From assembly GCA_947463755.1 (NCBI GenBank), contig CANHUK010000110.1, positions 1 through 6,062 of the forward strand: DNA of 6,062 nt, written 5' to 3'. Source of the DNA: Chitinophagaceae bacterium. GTDB taxonomy: Bacteria > Bacteroidota > Bacteroidia > Chitinophagales > Chitinophagaceae. The position numbers were made by a program, and so were the translations under genes. This document shows, piece after piece, positions 1 through 6,062 of the stretch (its first letter is position 1; each line of letters starts with the position of its first letter). A model generated the notes under the pieces. It did no database searches, was not told the DNA's origin, and was given only the letters and a program-made list of their open reading frames with translations.

Positions 1-467
1 CCTACGGCCGTGATGATGCTGTCGAAGGAAAAGACCATGTCCACCAGGATGATCTGTCCCATGATCGCGGCGAACATGCTTTCTGCGCTTCCGCTTACGT
101 TGGCGGAAACATGCTCATCGCCTTCCAGTTTGGCATGTATCTCTTTTACGGTTTTGTAAAGCAGGAACAGACCACCGACAAACATGATCACATTCCGCAG
201 GTTGAAGCCTACGTGACGGTCGCCCAGATCTATCCCAAATAATTCTCGGCTGCCGTTCGCCACCAGCCAGCCCAGCGCCATCAACAGCAGTACCCGGGCA
301 GTGATGCCCGCGATCATCCAGATCCTTCTGGCCGCCAGCCGTTTTTTGGCCGGAAGCCTGCCCATGAGGATGGAAACAAAGATCACATTATCGATGCCCA
401 GCACGATTTCGAGTAATGCCAGGGTAATGAGGCTCACAGCCGAGTCGTAAGTCAGGAGATGTTCCAT
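1..467 (-). CDS. TerC family integral membrane protein (C-terminus cut off by window edge)
   Basis: Reading the minus strand from the ATG at 467 gives 155 codons with no stop before the window edge, so the C-terminal part is missing; family members are usually about 230-330 residues. The translation is strongly hydrophobic, with likely membrane segments near residues 10-37, 51-72, 91-108 and 131-155. Two TerC hallmarks are visible: LEIVLGIDNVIF (19-30) and LVDMVFSFDSI (141-151), whose acidic residues (E20, D26, D143, D149) sit inside membrane segments and are thought to bind metal ions. A charged loop (about 108-128) separates the halves. TerC proteins are linked to tellurite resistance and, in better studied cases, to manganese export; which applies here cannot be told. 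No other ter genes are seen. The gene lies 58 bp downstream of pyrD on the same strand and may be read through from it. An AAAGGA lies 13 nt before the ATG, rather far for a ribosome binding site. Family certain, substrate unknown. Confidence 0.93.
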   Translation of the reverse strand, partial: MEHLLTYDSAVSLITLALLEIVLGIDNVIFVSILMGRLPAKKRLAARRIWMIAGITARVLLLMALGWLVANGSRELFGIDLGDRHVGFNLRNVIMFVGGLFLLYKTVKEIHAKLEGDEHVSANVSGSAESMFAAIMGQIILVDMVFSFDSIITAV

Positions 468-525
468 AATTATATATCTGTCCTTTAATTTTTATCTTGA
501 TTGCCCGGCTTTCACATGCTCCGAG

Positions 526-1572
526 TCAGTTTTTCTGCAGCAGTCCCCGGCAGATATTCGCCGCAGCCAAAGGCCCTTCGTACACGAATCCGGTCCAGAT
601 CTGCACCAGTGAAGCGCCGGCCTCCAGTTTTTCACGGGCATCCGTGGCGGTGAAGATCCCGCCACTGGCGATGACCGGGATGCGTCCTGCTGACAAGGTC
701 ACGATCCGCCGCAGGATGCCGGTCGAAGCTTCGCGTAAAGGTGCACCACTCAGTCCCCCGGCTCCGATCGTTTCGGCGAGGGCAGAGGATGCGGGTGACA
801 AACCCTCCCGCGAGATCGTCGTATTGGTCGCCACCAGTCCGTCCAGTTCCACTTCACCGGCCAGTGCCACGATGTCCTCCAGTTGCCCTTCGGTCAGGTC
901 CGGCGCGATCTTCAGCAGCAAAGGCTTGCGGTGAAGCATGCCTGCGTTGATCTCCTGCAGGTTCGACAGGATCCGCGACAGCGCATCTTTCTCCTGCAGG
1001 GCCCGCAGACCGGGTGTGTTCGGAGAGCTCACATTCACGACGAAGTAGTCCGCCAGTGCATGCAGGCGCCTGAAGCAGATATCGTAATCCCGCCAGGCCT
1101 CCTCGTTCGGCGTTGACTTGTTCTTGCCGATGTTGCCACCGATGATCATGTCAGACGCATTTTTATCCTTCCAGGTTGCAAGCCGGCGGGCTGCCGCCTC
1201 CACACCTTCGTTATTGAAGCCCATCCGGTTGATCAGCGCCCGATCGGCCGGAAGCCGGAATAGCCGGGGCTTTTCATTGCCATCCTGCGCCCTGGGGGTG
1301 ATGGTGCCGATCTCCACAAATCCGAAGCCCAGGGCAGATAATTCCCGGAGATATCTGGCATTCTTGTCGAATCCGGCTCCCAGCCCTACGGGGTTCGGAA
1401 ACCGGAGTCCGAATACACTGCGTTCCAGTGCACTGTCCCGAACGGAGCAGGCCCGCGACATCATCTGCGATACCAGCGGTGTCCTCACCGCCAATCCCAA
1501 TGCCCCCATGGCCCAGTGGTGGACAGTTTCCGCATCAAACCTGAAGAGCGCGGATCGAAGGAGTCTGTACAT
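526..1572 (-). CDS. pyrD: Dihydroorotate dehydrogenase (quinone), class 2
   Basis: This 348-residue enzyme oxidises dihydroorotate to orotate, the fourth step of pyrimidine synthesis, passing electrons through FMN to the membrane quinone pool. Visible landmarks are an N-terminal helix (MYRLLRSALFRFDAETVHHW), typical of the class 2 membrane-docking domain; NPVGLGAGFDKN (60-71) at the FMN site; EIGTITP (87-93); RMGFNNEG (116-123); and VNVSSPNTPGLR (179-190). In the last motif Ser183 corresponds to the catalytic serine that marks class 2, where class 1 enzymes use cysteine. KIAPDL (221-226), ATNTT (248-252), GGLSG (272-276) and ASGGIF (302-307) complete the FMN/phosphate-binding barrel. Length is normal for the class and no key residue is missing. 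The ATG at 1572 is chosen because the N-terminus matches known class 2 proteins; no Shine-Dalgarno sequence precedes it, but a promoter-like box ends only 7 bp upstream. The gene is divergent from the thiolase and not next to other pyr genes. Confidence 0.97.
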   Translation of the reverse strand: MYRLLRSALFRFDAETVHHWAMGALGLAVRTPLVSQMMSRACSVRDSALERSVFGLRFPNPVGLGAGFDKNARYLRELSALGFGFVEIGTITPRAQDGNEKPRLFRLPADRALINRMGFNNEGVEAAARRLATWKDKNASDMIIGGNIGKNKSTPNEEAWRDYDICFRRLHALADYFVVNVSSPNTPGLRALQEKDALSRILSNLQEINAGMLHRKPLLLKIAPDLTEGQLEDIVALAGEVELDGLVATNTTISREGLSPASSALAETIGAGGLSGAPLREASTGILRRIVTLSAGRIPVIASGGIFTATDAREKLEAGASLVQIWTGFVYEGPLAAANICRGLLQKN

Positions 1573-1712
1573 GATGCCGCAAAGATAGGGTGCAGAGCCC
1601 TTGGCCGTGGACGGGCATGCAAAAGTTGACGGACATCCAAATAAAATGGTTGTTCATGCAACTACTTTGATCCGATTTGGTTATTTTTATGTACCGATAA
1701 AATCATCTGACT
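1573..1712. other. Divergent intergenic region between pyrD and the thiolase gene
   Basis: This 140-bp non-coding stretch must hold the promoters for both the leftward pyrD and the rightward thiolase. The half next to the thiolase is AT-rich compared with the surrounding genes. On the plus strand TATTTTTA (1682-1689) matches the Bacteroidota -7 box TAnnTTTG at seven of eight positions, but no TTG lies at the usual 17-23 bp upstream, so the thiolase promoter is unresolved. The thiolase ATG has no clear Shine-Dalgarno sequence. Short frames crossing this region have no recognisable protein features. No hairpin or riboswitch was recognised. Confidence 0.6.
1580..1587 (-). promoter_or_regulatory. 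Putative pyrD -7 promoter box, TATCTTTG
   Basis: Read on the minus strand this is TATCTTTG, a perfect match to the TAnnTTTG box used by the primary sigma factor of Bacteroidota. Its last base lies 7 bp before the pyrD ATG, so a transcript starting at the usual distance would have almost no 5' leader. No TTG is found 17-23 bp upstream where the -33 element would be. The box is therefore credible from its sequence and position but only half of a promoter is visible. Confidence 0.5.
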
Positions 1713-2891
1713 ATGCAGGACGCTTACATCGTCGCCGGTTACCGAACGGCGGTCACGAAGTCGAAGAAGGGTGGATTCAGGTTCACCAGGCCGGACGACC
1801 TGGCGATCGAGGTCATCAGGGGCCTGATGGCTTCCGTCCCGCAGCTGGACGGCGCCCGGGTGGATGACGTCATCGTTGGCAATGCTGTTCCTGAGGCGGA
1901 ACAGGGCCTGCAGGTTGGGCGCATCATCGCCGCCCGCGCCATTGGGATGCATGCCCCGGGGATCACCATCAACCGCTACTGTGCATCCGGACTCGAAGCC
2001 ATTGCCATGGCCACGGCCAAGATCCGGTCGGGCATGGCCGAATGTATCGTCGCAGGGGGAACCGAGAGTATGACGATGGTGCCTTCGGCGGGGTGGAAGA
2101 CCGTGCCGGCCTATTCCATTGCCAGCGATGAACCGGATTATTACCTTAACATGGGACTAACAGCGGAGGCTGTGGCCCGCCAATACGGGGTATCTCGCGA
2201 AGACCAGGATCATTTCTCATGGCAGTCGCATGTGAAGGCCATGCAGGCCATTGATTCCGGACATTTCAAGCCCGGCATCCTGCCGGTCACGGTGGAGGAA
2301 GTGTATCTCGATGAGCGTTCGAAACGTCAGAAGCGCAGCTATGTCGTGGATACTGACGAGGGCGTGCGCCGCGAAACCACGCCGGAGGCCCTCGCCAAAC
2401 TGAAGCCGGCCTTCGCGCAGGGAGGTACCGTTACGGCCGGTAATGCCTCCCAAACCAGTGATGGCGCGGCTTTCGTGATCGTCATGTCGGAGCGGATGGT
2501 GAATGAACTCGGGTTGAAACCCATGGGCAGGCTGGTCACCGCTGTTTCGGCCGGTGTGCATCCGCGGGTCATGGGCATTGGGCCGGTGGAGGCCGTTCCG
2601 AAGGCCCTGAAACAGGCCGGCATGCAGTTGGGAGACATCGACCTGATCGAACTCAATGAGGCTTTTGCCGCCCAGGCCCTGGCCGTTATGCGCACCCTGG
2701 GGATGGATCCGGAGAAGGTGAATATCAACGGAGGCGCCATCGCGCTGGGCCATCCGCTGGGTTGTACCGGCTGTAAACTGACCGTGCAGATCCTGCACGA
2801 TCTCAATAGACTGCAAAAGCGCTACGGCCTGGTAACCGCTTGTGTCGGCGGTGGACAGGGCATCGCCGGGATCATCGAACGGTTCCATTGA
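1713..2891 (+). CDS. fadA: FadA-type thiolase (acetyl-CoA C-acyltransferase)
   Basis: This 392-residue thiolase cleaves 3-ketoacyl-CoA with CoA to give acetyl-CoA and a shortened acyl-CoA, the last step of fatty acid beta-oxidation; the same fold can also catalyse the reverse condensation. The nucleophile is Cys90 in NRYCASGLEA. Other thiolase landmarks are GGTESMT (115-121), NEAFAAQ (315-321), GGAIALGHPLG (340-350) with catalytic His347, and the second active cysteine Cys377 in CVGGGQG (377-383). The early segment SKKGGFRFTRPDDL and the central GLTAEAVARQYGVSRE recall E. coli FadA more than biosynthetic AtoB/PhaA thiolases, hence the symbol; substrate chain length cannot be read from sequence. 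Length is normal. The ATG at 1713 is preferred because the FadA-like N-terminus (MQDAYIVAGYRTAV) begins there. The usual hydroxyacyl-CoA dehydrogenase partner (FadB/FadJ-like) is not adjacent: the upstream gene is divergent and the downstream pair is unrelated. A small oddity is GCTGCKL (350-356), with a second cysteine where alanine is common. Confidence 0.93.
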   Translation: MQDAYIVAGYRTAVTKSKKGGFRFTRPDDLAIEVIRGLMASVPQLDGARVDDVIVGNAVPEAEQGLQVGRIIAARAIGMHAPGITINRYCASGLEAIAMATAKIRSGMAECIVAGGTESMTMVPSAGWKTVPAYSIASDEPDYYLNMGLTAEAVARQYGVSREDQDHFSWQSHVKAMQAIDSGHFKPGILPVTVEEVYLDERSKRQKRSYVVDTDEGVRRETTPEALAKLKPAFAQGGTVTAGNASQTSDGAAFVIVMSERMVNELGLKPMGRLVTAVSAGVHPRVMGIGPVEAVPKALKQAGMQLGDIDLIELNEAFAAQALAVMRTLGMDPEKVNINGGAIALGHPLGCTGCKLTVQILHDLNRLQKRYGLVTACVGGGQGIAGIIERFH

Positions 2892-2910
2892 CAGATCTGC
2901 GGCCGCATAC

Positions 2911-2941
2911 TTGTATGAACGGAGGGGATTTGGTATATTTA
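2911..2941 (+). promoter_or_regulatory. Putative Bacteroidota sigma promoter for the DUF1800-DUF1501 pair (TTG-N20-TATATTTA)
   Basis: TTG at 2911-2913 is followed after 20 bp by TATATTTA at 2934-2941. This fits the Bacteroidota promoter form (TTG, 17-23 bp, TAnnTTTG) except for the last base. Transcription would start around 2945-2949, some 65-70 bp before the ATG at 3014. The site lies in the 83-122 bp gap after the thiolase stop, where no terminator hairpin is seen, so some read-through from the thiolase gene is also possible. Confidence 0.5.
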
Positions 2942-2995
2942 TTGCAGTAGACAACTGAAGCCGGATGTGGGTGGGTGTTTGATGGAGAGACCGGT

Positions 2996-3003
2996 AAGGA
3001 AAA
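2996..3003 (+). promoter_or_regulatory. Weak ribosome binding site candidate for the DUF1800 gene
   Basis: AAGGAAAA lies 10-13 nt before the ATG at 3014. It is purine-rich and somewhat far from the start, as is common in Bacteroidota, but it favours 3014 over the in-frame GTG at 2975, which has only a G-rich run directly before it. Confidence 0.35.
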
Positions 3004-3013
3004 TTATTCCCTT

Positions 3014-4693
3014 ATGGAAAGAAGAACGTTCCTGGCGCCAGGCCGGAAAGTCCCGTCGACCGCCGCATCATTCCAGACCGCCGGACATCAGTGGGCTTCC
3101 GGACTTCAGCCACACACCAGCCCCTGGACCAGGGATGAGGTCTGTCATCTGCTCAAACGCGTGATGTTCGGGGCGAGCCACGATGACATCGCTTATTTTC
3201 TTTCCAAGTCTCCTTCAGTTGCGGTGGATGAACTCCTGAACCCGACGGCTCCCATGCCGGATCCCCCGCTGAAGAATTATACCAATACCAATACCCCGAC
3301 CACGGATCCTGACCTGACGGTCAACGTCGGGCAGACCTGGGTAAATACCCGTACCGCGGACGGCACAGTTGAAGGCAACCGCAGGAACTCCCTGCGCAAC
3401 TGGTGGATGGGTGTCATTCTAAATCAGGATAGAAGCCTGCGGGAGAAGATGACATTGTTTTGGCACAATCACTTTGCAAACGAAGTCAACGATGTCGGAA
3501 ACTCCATCTACATGTACAAGCATGTCAAGTTGCTTCGGGACAATGCCCTGGGAAATGTGAAAACACTGGTGCGTGCCATGAGCGTTGACCCGGCGATGCT
3601 GGTGTACCTCAACGGACAGCTCAACACCAGGACGGCTCCTGATGAGAACTACGGACGGGAATTGCAGGAACTCTTCACCCTGGGGAAGGAGAACAACCCG
3701 AACTACACCGAGGATGACGTGAAGGCCGCTGCCCGGGTGCTGACCGGATGGCGCAACGACTCAACGAAAAATATCTCCTATTTCGACGCGACGCGTCATG
3801 ATACCACCGACAAGACCTTCAGCTCATTTTATGGAAACCGGGTCATCAAGGGGCGCACGGGAGCGACCGCCGGTGATGCTGAACTCGATGAACTGATCGA
3901 TATGATCTTTTCGAAATCGGCGGAGGTATCCAGGTATATCGTAACCCGTCTCTACCGCTGGTTCGTCTACTACGAGATCGACGCGCAGACCCAGACGAAT
4001 GTGATCGAGCCGCTTGCGCAGTTGCTGGTCGCCTCGAACTGGGAGGTGAAGCCCGTGCTGGCCCGGCTGTTCAAGAGCCGTCATTTCTTCGACCCGCTCG
4101 CCCATGGCTGCCAGATCAAAAGTCCGGTTGACTTGATCGCAAGTATGTGCCGGGAGTTTGGCGTAGTATTTCCTCCCGCCACAGATTATGCCGCTCAATA
4201 TGTTCATTGGAACTATGTCCGGAACTGGGGATTTCAGATGCAGCAGGGATTGGCAGACCCACCGGATGTGTCAGGTTGGAAGGCTTACTATCAGACCCCT
4301 AATTTCTATGGGATCTGGCTGAATTCCGACACTTATCCCAAGCGGATACAATTTTCCGACATCATGGTGGGCAATGGATACACAGCCAGCAACCGGAAGA
4401 TCGTCATTGATCATGTGGTGTATGCCAAGCGGTTTCCGAACCCCGGCGATCCCAATGTGCTCATTGCAGATATCGTAGCGCATCTTTTCCAGCTGCCACT
4501 GTCACTGACCAGTCGCAATCAACTGAAGAAGGACATCCTCCTCAGCGGACAGGACCAGGATTACTACTGGACCAATGCCTGGACGGCACACATCGCCAAT
4601 CCGGCGGATGCGGCCGCTCTGCGTGTTGTGCAGACGCGACTGCAGACCCTGCTGAAATACCTCATGAACCTTCCGGAATATCAACTGGCCTGA
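3014..4693 (+). CDS. DUF1800 family protein, first gene of a DUF1800-DUF1501 pair
   Basis: This 559-residue protein belongs to the DUF1800 family (PF08811), whose biochemical function is unknown. Family landmarks are WTRDEVCHLLKRVMFGAS near the N-terminus, the histidine motif WHNHF (His151, His153), ENYGRELQELFTLG (211-224), VLTGWRND, and DVSGWKAYYQTPNFYG (from residue 418), ending in a typical MNLPEYQLA. The frame stays open upstream to a GTG at 2975 (13 residues more), but the ATG at 3014 is preferred: it gives MERRTFLAPGRK, resembles family N-termini and has a purine-rich stretch upstream. The N-terminus has RRTFL, like a twin-arginine motif, but no hydrophobic stretch follows, so no working signal peptide can be claimed and its cellular location is open. 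No membrane segments and no sorting domain at the C-terminus are seen. The stop lies 14 bp before the DUF1501 start, so the two are very likely cotranscribed; these families often occur as neighbours, which suggests a joint job. Family assignment is firm, function unknown. Confidence 0.93.
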   Translation: MERRTFLAPGRKVPSTAASFQTAGHQWASGLQPHTSPWTRDEVCHLLKRVMFGASHDDIAYFLSKSPSVAVDELLNPTAPMPDPPLKNYTNTNTPTTDPDLTVNVGQTWVNTRTADGTVEGNRRNSLRNWWMGVILNQDRSLREKMTLFWHNHFANEVNDVGNSIYMYKHVKLLRDNALGNVKTLVRAMSVDPAMLVYLNGQLNTRTAPDENYGRELQELFTLGKENNPNYTEDDVKAAARVLTGWRNDSTKNISYFDATRHDTTDKTFSSFYGNRVIKGRTGATAGDAELDELIDMIFSKSAEVSRYIVTRLYRWFVYYEIDAQTQTNVIEPLAQLLVASNWEVKPVLARLFKSRHFFDPLAHGCQIKSPVDLIASMCREFGVVFPPATDYAAQYVHWNYVRNWGFQMQQGLADPPDVSGWKAYYQTPNFYGIWLNSDTYPKRIQFSDIMVGNGYTASNRKIVIDHVVYAKRFPNPGDPNVLIADIVAHLFQLPLSLTSRNQLKKDILLSGQDQDYYWTNAWTAHIANPADAAALRVVQTRLQTLLKYLMNLPEYQLA

Positions 4694-4707
4694 TCAATCC
4701 CGCAGAC

Positions 4708-6062
4708 ATGAAAAGAAGAGACTTCATCCAAAAGGTACTGCCTGCGGCCATGGTGCCCTCCGTGATCAATGGCTATGCCGTCAAGGCGCTGACACCATCT
4801 CCGCTGCTGGATGCGATGATGAACCTGTCCGCCGAAACGGATCATGTGCTGGTCATCATTCAGTTGAATGGGGGGAACGATGGCCTGAACATGGTCATCC
4901 CCAGGGATTCCTACGCGCTGTATAAGAATGCCCGCAGCAATATCGCCATTCCTGAAGACAAGATCCTGACATTGGCAGGCAATGACAAGACAGGTCTTCA
5001 TCCGGCCATGAAAGGATTGCAGTCGCTTTTCAACGATGGTAAGCTCAGCATCATCCAGTCGGTAGGCTATCCCACCCCGAACTTCTCCCATTTCAGGGCC
5101 ACCGATATCTGGATGTCCGCCTCCGACAGCCGCGAAGTCCTGAACAGCGGATGGGCAGGTCGTTATCTGGACGAGGTGTTCCCATCATTCCCGGTTGGCT
5201 ATCCGAATGCAAACATGCCGGATCCCCCGGCCATTCAGATCGGATCGGTGACCTCGCTGTCGCTGCAAGGACCTGAGGTGAGTATGGGTATGAGCCTCAC
5301 GAGTCCGACTTCGTTTTACAATCTGGTCAATGGAGTGCAGGACCCCGCGCCGAATACACCGGCAGGCAAGGAACTTACTTACATCCGAAATGTCGCCCGC
5401 CAAACCACCCAGTACGCTACGGGCATCAAGGCCGCGGCGGATAAGGTAACCCAGCAGGGCACTTATCCCACAGGGAATAGCCTCGCCGATCAGTTGAAGA
5501 TCGTGGCGCGCCTCGTAAAAGGGGGATTGAAAACCCGTGTGTACATGGTCAGCATCGGTGGATTTGATACCCATGCTGTGCAGGTCAACACCACGGATAC
5601 GACCACGGGTAACCATGCCCTTTTGCTGCAGCGTGTGTCCGACGCCATCAAGGCTTTCATGGATGATCTCAAGGGACTCGGAGTCGAAGATCGGGTCATG
5701 GGCATGACCTTCTCCGAATTCGGCAGACGCATCAAGTCCAATTCCAGCGTCGGTACCGACCATGGCGCCGCAGCCCAGGTATTCGTTTTCGGATCGAATG
5801 TCCAGCCCGGGGTCATCGGAAACAATCCGGCCATTCCGCTGAACGCTTCAGTGAACGATAACGTTCCGCATCAGTACGACTTCAGAAGTCTCTATGCATC
5901 TATCCTCCAGAACTGGTTCTGTGCGGATAACACGGTGCTTCAGTCGGTCATGCTCCGGAACTTCCAGCAGCTGCCAGTGGTGAAGGGAACCGCCTGTACC
6001 AATGTCAATCCCAATATCCTCGCCGGTGAGCGATTGGTCATGAATTACCCGAACCCATTCAC
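4708..6062 (+). CDS. DUF1501 family protein with probable T9SS sorting domain (C-terminus cut off by window edge)
   Basis: The frame is open from the ATG at 4708 to the window edge (451 complete codons). The N-terminus MKRRDFIQKVLPAAMVPSVI has twin arginines in an RRDFI context followed by a modestly hydrophobic stretch, suggesting Tat-type or general export. The body belongs to DUF1501 (PF07394), related to the alkaline phosphatase/sulfatase fold. Landmarks are VIIQLNGGNDGLN (49-61), GLHPAM (96-101), PNFSHFRATDIWMSA (124-138), SIGGFDTH (282-289), TFSEFGRR (334-341) and GTDHGAAA (349-356). The Asp and His residues in these motifs (D58, D287, H289, D351, H352) are plausible metal or active-site ligands, by inference from the fold. 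After the domain ends (about 425) comes GERLVMNYPNPF, which reads as the start of a T9SS type A sorting domain, implying secretion or attachment at the cell surface. The start has no Shine-Dalgarno sequence; being 14 bp after the DUF1800 stop, it may be translated by coupling. Substrate and reaction are unknown. Confidence 0.93.
   Translation, partial: MKRRDFIQKVLPAAMVPSVINGYAVKALTPSPLLDAMMNLSAETDHVLVIIQLNGGNDGLNMVIPRDSYALYKNARSNIAIPEDKILTLAGNDKTGLHPAMKGLQSLFNDGKLSIIQSVGYPTPNFSHFRATDIWMSASDSREVLNSGWAGRYLDEVFPSFPVGYPNANMPDPPAIQIGSVTSLSLQGPEVSMGMSLTSPTSFYNLVNGVQDPAPNTPAGKELTYIRNVARQTTQYATGIKAAADKVTQQGTYPTGNSLADQLKIVARLVKGGLKTRVYMVSIGGFDTHAVQVNTTDTTTGNHALLLQRVSDAIKAFMDDLKGLGVEDRVMGMTFSEFGRRIKSNSSVGTDHGAAAQVFVFGSNVQPGVIGNNPAIPLNASVNDNVPHQYDFRSLYASILQNWFCADNTVLQSVMLRNFQQLPVVKGTACTNVNPNILAGERLVMNYPNPF
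6043..6062 (+). other. Start of a probable T9SS type A C-terminal sorting domain
   Basis: Codons here give NYPNPF followed by a partial threonine codon. NYPNPF/YPNPF after a short linker is the typical opening of the roughly 70-80 residue T9SS type A sorting domain (TIGR04183) in Bacteroidota. It sits about 20 residues past the end of the DUF1501 domain, the expected place. The rest of the domain lies beyond the window, so the call rests on this motif and its position. Confidence 0.75.

Noticed and set aside
1..467. Tellurite resistance operon suggested by the TerC protein
   Set aside because: No terA, terB, terD, terE or terZ neighbour is visible; isolated TerC proteins are widespread and the neighbour is pyrD.
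1118..1588. Plus-strand frame (156 codons) opposite pyrD
   Set aside because: It is a shadow of pyrD, whose conserved motifs cover the same bases on the other strand.
2893..2906. Adjacent BglII and NotI recognition sequences (AGATCTGCGGCCGC), resembling a cloning polylinker
   Set aside because: They directly follow a natural thiolase stop and are followed by a native-looking promoter and gene; no vector sequence is seen. Chance in moderately GC-rich DNA is the simpler explanation.
2217..2954. Long minus-strand open frame (245 codons) opposite the thiolase gene
   Set aside because: It lies antisense to a clearly recognised thiolase, its translation shows no recognisable domain or motif, and such frames are common opposite GC-rich coding sequence.
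2975..3013. Upstream GTG start extending the DUF1800 protein by 13 residues
   Set aside because: The added residues (MFDGETGKENYSL) do not form a signal peptide or resemble family N-termini, and the ATG at 3014 has a better upstream context.
3254..3268. 15-bp direct repeat ATGCCGGATCCCCCG, found again at 5215-5229
   Set aside because: Both copies are in coding sequence and both encode MPDPP within otherwise different surroundings; no further copies or mobile element ends were noticed, so it is probably coincidence.
5185..5763. Minus-strand open frame (192 codons) opposite the DUF1501 gene
   Set aside because: It mirrors the codon structure of the DUF1501 gene and its translation has no recognisable family features.

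Overview
The window reads as chromosomal DNA from a member of the Bacteroidota, moderately GC-rich for that phylum. Three things point there. The last reading frame runs into a NYPNPF motif, the usual opening of a type A sorting domain of the type IX secretion system (T9SS), which is confined to this phylum and close relatives. Promoter-like boxes have the Bacteroidota form TAnnTTTG. Shine-Dalgarno sequences are weak or missing. The exact family cannot be fixed from the sequence; Chitinophagales/Saprospirales-like groups are a guess.

Layout: positions 1-1572 lie on the minus strand. pyrD (class 2 dihydroorotate dehydrogenase, complete) is followed 58 bp downstream by a TerC-family membrane protein gene that is cut by the left edge. 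A 140-bp divergent intergenic region (1573-1712) separates these from the plus-strand genes. Those are a complete FadA-type thiolase (1713-2891), a short gap with a good Bacteroidota-type promoter (TTG-N20-TATATTTA), and a two-gene unit of a DUF1800 protein (complete; best start 3014) and a DUF1501 protein (starts 4708, cut by the right edge).

pyrD and the thiolase are housekeeping metabolism (pyrimidine synthesis and fatty acid beta-oxidation), and terC is a membrane protein probably linked to metal handling. The part with unknown biology is the DUF1800-DUF1501 pair. The two genes are separated by 14 bp, almost certainly cotranscribed, and belong to families that are commonly found side by side. 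The DUF1501 protein has an RR-containing N-terminus, a fold related to alkaline phosphatases/sulfatases, and what looks like the start of a T9SS sorting domain. This suggests an envelope or cell-surface system whose substrate is unknown. No tRNA, rRNA, CRISPR array, insertion sequence or clear intrinsic terminator was seen.
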